Shown one piece after another: positions 1 through 8,585 of a stretch of 37,028 bases of DNA (positions within the stretch are counted from its first letter, which is position 1; each line of letters begins with the position of its first letter). Origin of the DNA: Actinomortierella ambigua (taxonomy: Eukaryota > Mortierellomycota > Mortierellomycetes > Mortierellales > Mortierellaceae); assembly GCA_016098155.1 (NCBI GenBank), contig JAAAJB010000059.1, positions 53,695 through 90,722 of the forward strand, in the 5' to 3' direction. The notes beneath the pieces were generated by a model. That model was not told where the DNA came from, ran no database searches, and was given only the letters and a program-made list of their open reading frames with translations. Both the position numbers and the translations under genes were made by a program.

Positions 1-27
1 TTTTTTTTTTTTTTTTTTTAATTTGCT

Positions 28-57
<30 letters not shown>
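1..57. repeat. Poly-T low-complexity tract at window edge
   Basis: Two long T runs (1-19 and 31-57) separated by a short AT-rich piece. They lie directly upstream of a plausible splice acceptor (AG at 76-77), so the tract is most simply the polypyrimidine part of an intron belonging to the partial gene that follows. Its exact length is uncertain, because homopolymers are assembled poorly. Confidence 0.6.
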
Positions 58-61
<4 letters not shown>

Positions 62-77
62 ATATTATTTTGCGTAG

Positions 78-792
78 TGGGTGCTGCATTCTGACCCTGT
101 CCATCTTTGGCAGGAGGTCTCTCCGGAAGGCGATGAAGCGACTCGATCAGCACCAAGCGCTGACGTCGATGGACGATGTCGAGGTTGTGATCGAGGGCGC
201 TGCTGATCTGATCCATTCGATTGAAGATCAGGCGCACGTGCCACCATCCCGCCGAAGCATCGTGATCGAACGGCTGGCGACCGAAGAGCTCGAGCACTCT
301 GGCTCCTATCACTACAACCACCACCACCACCACCCCCGGGATGATCTGGAGGCCGGCACTGTCAATAGTGCCCTTATGAACCAGGACGACCATCGACCTT
401 TGTTGACTCGTGGCGACGACGATGGCGATGACGATGACGACGCGGATGGAGGTCGATCGTCATCGGCCACGGTGGCCAGCACGGCCGCTTCGACACAAAC
501 AGTCACTGGACAGGCTGCTGCAACCTTGTCGTCACCCTCGGCGGACGCGTCGCTATTGGACCGGCTCAAGAAGAGTAAAGCAGGCGACCGGCTATCACAG
601 CTGATTCCTGGCCGGCATCGTCACCACCATACGCACGTGGGCATCCATGGCGGTGCCCCGCCACGACAGTACGCGTCGTCAGGGTTCACGCGGGGTGAGA
701 AGATGACGTTTATCATGATAGCTGTGGTCGCAGTTGTTAATCTCTGTGTGTGTCTACCATTGTATTTCCACTTTGCCGCGATAGACGGCTAG
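78..792 (+). CDS. 3' end of a His/Asp-rich membrane protein (partial, unidentified)
   Basis: This is the last coding exon of a gene that begins outside the window. An open frame runs from the left edge to TAG at 790-792, and the first in-frame ATG (133) falls in mid-sequence. The exon probably starts after an acceptor AG at 76-77 or at 112-113. If it starts at 78, it opens with a hydrophobic stretch (GCCILTLSIF) followed by a basic amphipathic segment, which would suit the end of a membrane helix. It continues into a hydrophilic region with a five-His run, an Asp-rich block and Ser/Thr/Ala repeats. A single strongly hydrophobic segment (FIMIAVVAVVNLCVCLPLYF) follows about 10 residues before the C-terminus. 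AATAAA at 803 and 809 suits a polyadenylation signal. I do not recognise the family. His and Asp clusters can bind metal, but that is speculation. Confidence 0.6.
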
Positions 793-1112
793 TTGTTCTA
801 CTAATAAAAATAAAAGAAGAAAGACAAAGAAAGAAAATGGATTCTTGTGGTTTGCCTTGTGAGCAGACCACCACCCGTTGTGTTGGGTGCTTTGACGGAT
901 TGTGGATCACGGGGTCGAAACATTTTTCCCAAATACTCTCTTCTGTCAGCGCGCGTCTCCCTTTTTTTTCTCTCTTTTCTTGCCTTTGGCCCTGCGTTCC
1001 TCTCCTTCATTCACTCGCACATACTTTTTTTTTGTTACCCAACTCGCCCACCCTTTCATACCCTCTTTTTTGTTTCCTTTTCAGTCTACACTTTACCTAC
1101 TCTTGAGTCGAC
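793..1112. other. Intergenic: 3' UTR of partial gene and NCR1 promoter/leader
   Basis: Two overlapping AATAAA motifs (803-808, 809-814) close to the upstream stop probably serve its 3' end. The rest, from about 950 to 1100, is CT-rich and matches the pyrimidine-rich leaders of other genes here. I see no TATA box and no coding signal. Confidence 0.5.
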
Positions 1113-4100
1113 ATGCAGCCACGACGTGGTGCTGCATTCAAAGCCTCGCTCACATGGCTTGCATGGGCAGGCATTCTGACAGTGGCATGTCTGGTTCTGG
1201 CAGGCCACGCACAAGACCTCTCACCGATGAGACCACCATCGTCCATGGATATCGACACTGTCTCGAGCTCAGCACCAGTGTCGACGTATTCGGCGATTCA
1301 CAAGCCGGGCTATTGCGTGATGCGACAGACATGTGGTAGCAAGAAGCTCTTTGGCAAGCAGCTGCCGTGCCCTGACAACAGTCCAGCGGTCGAGGTAATG
1401 TGTCCCCTCTCAACTTCCCCCCCCCTTTTTTTTTTCTTCTTCTTTCTCCTCTACGACGATCTTATGATACTGGTCAACCTGTCCATCCTGACACAGACAA
1501 CGAGGAAATGGAAGACTTACAAATGCCAAGAGGAGGAATTTCCATATCCTCCTTCATCCTATCCAACGTCCCCGTTTGTATCTATTTCTGTGATGTCTCG
1601 TCTCTTTTTTAGCCTGACAAGGAACTGCGCGAACTGCTCGTCTCAACATGTGGAGCGTCCTTTGCCGACTCCAAGGCGTGCTGCAGCCAGGACCAACTCG
1701 AGGATCTGATTGCGTCGACAAAGCAAGCCGCGCCCATGATCAGTGCCTGCCCCGCCTGCTGGGCCAATTTTCTCAACTTCTTCTGCACCTTCACCTGCTC
1801 ACCGGACCAGTCGACGTTCCTAAATGTGACAGAGACCAGTCTCTCGCGCGATCAGAAGCCGATCGTGACACGACTCGACTACCTGGTCTCTGAGCAGTAT
1901 GGCTCTGGATTCTACGACAGCTGCAAGGACGTCAAGTTCCCAGCCACCAACGGCTATGTGATGGAATTTATCGGTGGCGGCGCCAAGAACTGGCGCGACA
2001 TGGTCGCCTTTATGGGCCAGGAGCGTGAACCGCTTGGCTCCCCCTTCCAGATTGACTTTCCAGTCTCAGACCCTTCCAACACTCTCAAACCGTTTGCGGG
2101 TGTCTCTCGGCGCTGCAACGATTCAGATGTCCAGTACCAGTGCGCCTGTGTCGACTGTTTGCCCGTATGTCCAATCCCACCGCCGACACCAGAGGAGCGA
2201 CCACCCTGTCGGGTCTTTGGGACGTCGTGCTGGGCGTTTTCGCTGTCGTTTATCTACACGGTGACGGTGGCGGCGGCGATCGGGATGGTGGTGGTGCGAC
2301 GACGGCTGTCGGCCGTGCGGGACCTGATTGGGTTTGAGCCGGTGGCGCTGCATGACGAAGAGTACGAGGACGAGCATAGCCAGCACCTGTTGGATCCGGA
2401 CCAGCATACGCATCGGTATGTGGTGAGTGCGATCCTGCAAGAGTGGTTTTACCAACAGGGCTACTTCTGTGCCAAGCATGCCTGGCGGACCATCAGTGTC
2501 TGTCTGGGCCTAGTCGCCTTCTTCTCGTTGGGTTGGTCCCGTTTCGCGGTCGAGACGGACCCCGTCAAGCTGTGGGTGGCCCATGACTCGATCAGCGCCA
2601 CGCGCAAGGCCGTCTTTGACCAAAACTTTGGGCCGTTCTATCGGACCGCTCAGGTGATCATGTCGTACGAGGGCGAGAAGGCTGGACAGTCGATTGTCGA
2701 CGAATCGTCGTTCCGTACACTGTTTGCCATCAATGATCGCGTCAAGGGTCTCAAGACAGAGAAGAATGGGGTCACGCTCAAGGATATTTGCTTCCATCCA
2801 ACGGGCCCCGAGTGTGTCATCCAGTCGCCGACGGGCTACTGGCAGGATCAAGTGTCGCAGTTCAAGTCTGATTCGTGGTTCGATACCTTCCTCTCTTGCA
2901 CGGACAACCCTGCCGAGTGTCTCCCAGCCTTCCAACAGCCACTGAAGCCGGACATCATCTTGGGCGGCTTTGAGGGGACGGACTATGCAAAGTCCAAGGC
3001 GCTGATCATCACCTATGTGATCCAAAACTCGGTCGACTCCAAGGTGACGGAGCGAGCCCACGAGTGGGAGCTTGCCTTTTTGGACCTGCTGGACAAGCTG
3101 GCCAACAAGGGCTTTGAGGAGATCCCGACGGAGGGTCTGCGAATCAGCTATTCATCGGAGGCGTCGTTGGAGATTGAACTGAACAAGTCGAGCAATACCG
3201 ACTACCGGACGGTGGTGCTGAGCTACCTGGTGATGTTCCTGTATGCGTCCCTAGCACTGGGCCGGCTGCCCAACCTGGCGTCGCTGTCGCCGCGGCGGAT
3301 GATCATCGACTCCAAGTTTACGCTGGGATTGAGCGGGATTTTTATTGTGCTGGCATCGATCTCGACCTCGGTCGGCTTCTTTTCGTTTATGGGGTACAAG
3401 ATCACGCTGATCATTGCCGAAGTGATTCCGTTCCTGGTGCTGGCCGTGGGTGTCGACAACATCTTTATTCTGTGCCACGAGTTTGAGCGACGCAAGATGA
3501 ATCACCCGGAGGAGAGCATCGAAGAGTGTGCGGGACGGACGTTGGGCCGTATGGGTCCGAGCATTTTCCTCAGTGCGTTGAGCGAGACGATCGCCTTTGG
3601 ACTCGGCGCGATGGTGACGATGCCGGCAGTGAGTGTGTTTGCGTTGTATGCAGCCATGGCGGTGTGGGTCGACTTTTTGCTCCAGGTGACGGCGTTCATT
3701 TCGTGCATTGCGCTGGACGCGCAGCGAGCGGAGGAAGATCGGATCGATTGTGTGCCGTGCGTACAGATCCAGGCTCCACAGGGGATCGAGGAGGAAGGGT
3801 GGCTACCGGCGTGGGTGCGCAAGTACTATGGACCGCTGATTCTCAACGCGACGGTGAAGAAGATTATCATTGGCCTGTTCCTGGGTCTGTTGACGATCGG
3901 ACTGTGTGTGTTGCCCAGTCTGGAGCTTGGGCTGGACCAGCGATTGGCGTTGCCGCATGACTCGTACTTGGTGCCGTTCTTCAATGACCTGGATGAGTAT
4001 TTCCGGGTGGGCCCGCCCGTCTATTTCGTGGTGTCAGATGTGAATGCTACCGAACGGGCCGGGCAGCAAAAGCTGTGTGGCCGGTTCTCGACGTGTGCGC

Positions 4101-5425
4101 GCGAGTCGATCGGCAATGTGTTGGAGCAGGAACGCAAGCGACCGCAAGTATCGTACATTGAGCAGCCGGCGTCGGTGTGGATCGATGATTTCCTGCACTG
4201 GTTGAACCCGAGCATCGAGACCTGCTGCCGATTCCGACGCAATAACCCAAGCCAGCAGTGTGGGCCGTGGGACGATGAGGAGGAGTGTCAGGTCTGCTAT
4301 GAGGGCCACGAGCCTGGATGGAACATCTCGATGAACGGCCTTCCGGAGGGTCAGGAGTTTATGAAGTACTTGCACACCTGGATCGAGGCCTCGCCGGATG
4401 ACCAGTGTCCTCTGGCCGGCAAGGCGGCGTATGGCGATGCGGTGAAGCTGAACGCGGCCGGAGACCAGGTGACGATGTCGCATTTCCGGACGTACCACAC
4501 ACCCATGCGGAACCAACACGACTTTATTGCCGGCTACAAGAGCGCGCATCGGATTGCCGAGCATGTGTCGGAGGCGACGGGGGCATCGGTGTTCCCGTAC
4601 TCGGTGTTTTACATCTTTTTCGAGCAGTATGTCGACATTGTGCCGCTGACGGTCCGGTTGCTGGTGGTGGCGTTGGTGGCGGTCGGGCTGGTGACGGTGG
4701 CGATCCTGGGCACGCCGCGAGTGGCGCTGGTGGTGGTGGCGGTGGTGGCGATGATTGTGGTGGATGTTGTTGGCGCGATGGTGTGGATGGGCGTGAGCCT
4801 GAACGCGATCAGTCTGGTGAATCTTGTGATTTGCGTCGGTATCAGCGTCGAGTTTTGTTCGCATCTGGCACGTGCCGCGGTGGAGGCCGAGGGCACGGCC
4901 GACGAGCGGGTGTTTACGAGTCTTGTGGACGTAGGTAGCTCGGTGTTCTCGGGCATCACGTTGACAAAGTTTGTGGGCATCTTTGTGTTGGCGTTTACGC
5001 GCTCCAAGATTTTCGAGGTGTACTATTTCCGGATGTACCTGGCGATTGTCGTCATTGGCGCGTTGCATGGCCTGGTCCTGCTTCCGGTCCTGCTCAGCTT
5101 GGTGAAGAACGAACGGATGGCGTCCGCGACGTCGGGGGCGAACCATCGCCGATGGAGCTCGGCTCTGTCAGGTACGACGGCGTCGCTTGGGCTGGCCAAT
5201 GGTCATGGCAATGGCAATGGCAATGGTGGAACGACGGCGGGCTATGGTGGTGGCGTATCGCCATCGACGACGTCAACAGCTCGACGTGGTCTGCGACCTG
5301 ATGGCAGCCGGAGGCTGCTGCAAGGTGACGAGAGCAGCGATGACGAGCACCGGGAGGAGATCCAGCGCGAGCTGCCCCGGACGCAGAACCCCCCACCGGC
5401 GAGTATCCATAGCCGACGGCGATAA
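1113..5425 (+). CDS. NCR1: NPC1/Ncr1-type intracellular sterol transporter
   Basis: A Niemann-Pick C1 family protein, which moves sterol from the lysosome/vacuole lumen into the limiting membrane. Exons 1113-1394 and 1613-5425 (intron 1395-1612, GT-AG, phase 0) give 1364 aa, slightly longer than yeast Ncr1 or human NPC1. A signal peptide covers about residues 1-33. The Cys-rich sterol-binding N-domain follows, with CVMRQTCG and ACPACWANF..FCTFTCSP matching the NPC1 cysteine pattern. The sterol-sensing domain spans about 623-785, and a second RND-type membrane block lies near 1080-1257. The large lumenal loops keep paired cysteines. The cytosolic tail (about 1258-1364) is low-complexity, with a Gly/Asn repeat, and ends in an Arg cluster; I see no LLNF-type sorting signal like that of the mammalian protein. 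The start is the first ATG of the leader and is followed at once by the signal peptide. Family assignment is very secure. Confidence 0.96.
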
Positions 5426-5594
5426 CGATGAAGTATAGAAAAGTCTCCTGGTGTTTTTTGTATCCTAAAGAATCTTGAACTGTTGTTGTTGTTGTTATTG
5501 TATTTACAGGGAGAGTACGAATCCATCCCTTAAACCGTCAAGTGAGAATCTGCATTCTCCATATCATGTGGAACAGCTTCAACACCCTCGGTAA

Positions 5595-5657
5595 GAGGAG
5601 GTGGATCATTCGCCGAGCCCACAAATACAACGGACTCGGCGAACGACTTACCTCCTC
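5595..5657. repeat. Imperfect inverted repeat, 23-nt arms, 17-nt loop
   Basis: The left arm 5595-5617 and right arm 5635-5657 are complementary at 19 of 23 positions, including nine consecutive pairs next to the loop (cgccgag context) and eight at the outer end. All four mismatches are of transition type, and two would be G.U pairs in RNA. It could be a short hairpin or a remnant of a terminal-inverted-repeat element. It lies about 170 bp after the NCR1 stop, so a role in that transcript's 3' end is also possible. Confidence 0.7.
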
Positions 5658-7056
5658 GAAATGAGCTTGACATGGAATTGCTGGCCTCCCCATGGCGAAT
5701 GCCCCTTGTCGTGACCAAATTTTTGCTTGCTTGTCGTGACCTGACAACGTGGTCTGGGCAGTAGTGTAGACTGTGGATGAAGTGTAGACTGTAAGTGGAG
5801 GTAGAGGATACTGTGGGGATCGGCTAGTTGAACATCGGTTTGTCAACATTGAAGGCGCTCTCTTCGCCCATCCTGTCAACCCTGAGACTAAACAAAATAG
5901 GCGCGATGACAGGCGAACCAAGTCTAACAGAGCAACACAGCACAAAACTATTAATCCAGGCCGCATGGAGGGCCCCCCATTTACCCAGCGGTGAAATCAA
6001 CTGCAGCTGGGCGAGACTTCTATTCACCATAGCCACAAATGGCCCCCAATCTGTTGCGCCACAACAGCTCGAGCCCTCTCCCGCCATCACCATCACCACC
6101 ATGGTCCAGTGCTCTGAATCTGCTAAATGTCCGTCTCATACCCTAGAAGAAAACTAGGTGCAGGCAGTGAAAAGGCAGAGCGGCACTACCAATACACACA
6201 TGGGAAGGGGTAGGGGCACAGTTCACGGTTTTCGATGAGAAGGGATGTGTGTCAAAGAGAGGAAAACGTAGTGTGCGAAATGAAGGTCTGCAAGTCCTCG
6301 GGAGGGGGGAGGTTATCAATGACCGTTAGCCTGGCGTTCCCTCCCATAGTATTGATGGACAAAATCGCCTCTCATACTTTATCACATTTCTGTGCTAAAC
6401 GACAATACAGTAACCCTGGAAATATGATACAAACATTGAGAAGAGAAACTAAAACAGTCATGCACGCACAGTTTGATGGAGAAACGCTAGCAAACATCCC
6501 ATGCGATTGGTGTGAGAGACAGTTGCGTAGCTTAAATAGAAAGAGTGAAGTAAACAAGTGGGGATGTGGTTGGAGAATTGAATGCAACGTGTTTTACGAC
6601 TAAGATATCTAGTCCGTAGAACAAAAGAGTCCGTTGAAGAATGCAGCGGGCTCTTGGTGGTCCCCCGAGCCACATGTTGGCAGTTGCCAGCAAAAAAATC
6701 GGACGCTATATGCGTACTTATTGGGCAATAGCGATTCTATTGTTCAAGCTTGTTGTCATGCAATCCTTCAGTCCATCCTCAATCTTCTTTTCCTTCAATG
6801 CCTAGTCTTTTTCTTTTGTGGGCATCTCTGGCGACGGTTGGCCGTTGTAATATTTTTTTTCTACCTTTGCAATATGAAACGACTACACAACTTCCAAGGA
6901 GATTAATCCTTCTGTGAGGTATAGATGCCAACAAATGTGGCCACTTTAAGTGGGAGACACTGCCCTTTTTTCCCTAAACAAGGATGATTTTGAAACTTGA
7001 AGGAAATAAAAGGCCGGGCTGAGAAGATTACATCTGACATGGCCTTTTACTTTCGT

Positions 7057-7103
7057 TTTTGCTGGTTGAGCTAGGTTCCGATTTGACACTTTTGCTGGTT
7101 GAG
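7057..7103. repeat. 14-bp direct repeat beside the palindrome
   Basis: The sequence ttttgctggttgag occurs at 7057-7070 and again at 7090-7103. The second copy ends three bases before the 77-bp palindrome begins. Both copies are on the same side of the palindrome, so they are not a simple target-site duplication around it. Confidence 0.6.
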
Positions 7104-7106
7104 TAG

Positions 7107-7183
7107 AGCTCGTCTCATGAGATCGTCTCAATATCTCATGAGATTATCTCGCGAGATAGTGAGATGGTCTCATGAGACGAGCT
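7107..7183. repeat. 77-bp near-perfect palindrome built from TCTCATGAGA units
   Basis: Folding 7107-7183 about its centre (7145) gives 38 opposed positions: 33 Watson-Crick, 3 G.T wobble and 2 mismatches. The outer 16 bp of each arm (7107-7122 and 7168-7183) pair perfectly. Within the arms the shorter palindromes tctcatgaga and tctcgcgaga recur, so the element looks like smaller palindromes multiplied. It resembles the core of a small MITE or a cruciform-forming repeat, but I see no clear flanking target duplication. Confidence 0.85.
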
Positions 7184-7224
7184 GAGATGAGCTCTGAGCT
7201 CTATCTCGTCTCATCTCGTCTCAT
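7184..7224. repeat. Satellite-like continuation of the palindrome
   Basis: The same gaga/tctc vocabulary continues after the main palindrome: a small palindrome around gagctctgagctc (7188-7200) and a tandem duplication of tctcgtctca (about 7204-7223). This supports local expansion of one motif family rather than a single chance palindrome. Confidence 0.6.
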
Positions 7225-7994
7225 GGAAATCACAGTGGCGGGGTCGCCTTGGGGTACAGTCGCGGTGGAGACAGCGTCGTTTGGGTGGCCGCAATGGGGG
7301 GTTTGGGTCAGGAGGAGGGGTGTCAGTGGGGGGTAGCGTGGCCCGCGATAGTGGGGCCTCCGATGGTGTGTGTAGGGGACATGAGAGGTATGGAGGAGCG
7401 GGTGCGGTTGGAAATCGTGAAAGTGTGGAATGTGGAGGTCGAAGAATGGGTGTGAAATGAACGAGTTTGAAATTATGCAGGGCGATAGAGGAGTTCAAGA
7501 GGTATCGCTGTATGAGGGATGCAAGGTTAAAGAGTAGTCACAAATTCCTTTGCTGCGGTGTTTCTGTATGCACTGTGTCTTGCGCGTGGATGTACCTGGA
7601 TTCAGGTGCCTAGAATATGTGGAGGGTCTGTCTGGGGAGAGCATGAGGAGGGAGTTGAAGCTGGGACACGTATTATAGGTTGAGCGACTGGGGAATACTT
7701 GGGTCAACGTTGGTGATAGCGGGTATAACGAATAGGTGCTTAGCTTTCTCGCAGCTACTGGAGTTGTCTCGCCAGGTGGTACGGCTCCGTACATGCGTTG
7801 CTTTACACTAACCTCAGGGAGGTCTACAAAATGAGCAAAAGTCCCTGGATCACACTGAGCAAAGAGGGTGACAGGCCTCAATATCTCCACTATGACCCAA
7901 GGACTTTTCACTTTGTAGCCTGAGGACCCAGTATAAAGTACCACAGCCACAACTCAGCCCCCGACCTGGCCCCGAGCTTGGGGCCTTCCGATCA

Positions 7995-8066
7995 TCTTTG
8001 GTAGTATAGTGGTGAGTATCTCCGCCTGTCACGCGGAAGACCGGGGTTCAATTCCCCGCCAAAGAG
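7995..8066 (+). tRNA. tRNA-Asp(GTC): tRNA-Asp (anticodon GTC)
   Basis: A complete cloverleaf can be drawn. The acceptor stem 7995-8001 pairs perfectly with 8059-8065, with G discriminator at 8066. The D arm is agtatagtggtgagt. The anticodon stem 8021-8025/8033-8037 is perfect and encloses loop ctgtcac with anticodon GTC at 8028-8030. The T stem 8042-8046/8054-8058 encloses loop ttcaatt. The B box ggttcaattcc lies at 8045-8055. There is no intron and no encoded CCA, as expected for a nuclear eukaryotic tRNA gene. Confidence 0.96.
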
Positions 8067-8072
8067 CTTATC

Positions 8073-8076
8073 TTTT
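8073..8076 (+). terminator. RNA polymerase III terminator of tRNA-Asp
   Basis: A TTTT run seven bases after the tRNA 3' end, the usual place and form of a Pol III stop signal. Confidence 0.8.
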
Positions 8077-8585
8077 GCCACCTGGCGCCTTCGAGTCCCG
8101 CTTTCAAGTTCCCGACGCGATTCTGGAGTGATTTGACAACCTGGCTTGACAAACCTCTTTATCTATATATGGTAATGTTTGACACTTTTTGCAACTATCT
8201 CCTCTGTCCGTCCGGCGTATTATCGACTGACTGTGAGGTTGTCAAGGTTGTTTAAAGGGTGAGTGGGGTGTATCGAGCTGGTCTCATGCTTTTTTGGTGG
8301 CTCCAGATTTGTATGGGTCATCAAGTAGCATGGAGATACAATAGCAAAAGCAACGCGCCAATAGGATTTTACCCACACAACTATCCATACAATAAGGATA
8401 GATCGAATTCGTACCCTCTCGCCCTTACTCTTGTTGACATCTCTGCCATCATGAACATTTGCCAACTTCATCTGTAAGAGGAAGCATATATTGAACTGGC
8501 GAGGTATAAAAAAGAAACTTGAGGAAAATGCAAAATAAAAACGCGCACAACAACTGCAATCAATAAGAAAAAAAAAGATGACTAT
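8077..8585. other. Intergenic between tRNA-Asp and ZWF1 3' end
   Basis: AT-rich sequence with no recognisable gene. The last ~100 bases probably belong to the ZWF1 3' UTR (that gene runs leftward and stops at 8586). I see nothing else in it. Confidence 0.5.

Larger units (their letters stand above)
5426..7994. other. Gene-poor intergenic stretch (2.6 kb)
   Basis: The short open frames here (up to about 150 codons on either strand) resemble no family I know and show no splice-consistent partners. The region holds two hairpins (5595-5657 and 7107-7183, listed separately). It also has a 12-bp direct repeat, cttgtcgtgacc, at 5705 and 5730; a repeat agtgtagactgt at 5763 and 5781; and a 14-bp repeat, ttttgctggttgag, at 7057 and 7090 just before the large palindrome. 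It may contain decayed mobile DNA, but no transposase or reverse transcriptase domain can be read. Confidence 0.5.

Noticed and set aside
4034..5146. Long minus-strand open frame (370 codons) opposite NCR1
   Set aside because: It is antisense to conserved NPC1 coding sequence, rich in His/Arg as expected from the biased codons of the other strand, with no family resemblance.
5824..6102. Minus frame with a phrase (GSPVIAPILFSL) faintly like a reverse transcriptase motif
   Set aside because: None of the other reverse transcriptase blocks is present in any frame nearby, so the likeness is probably chance.
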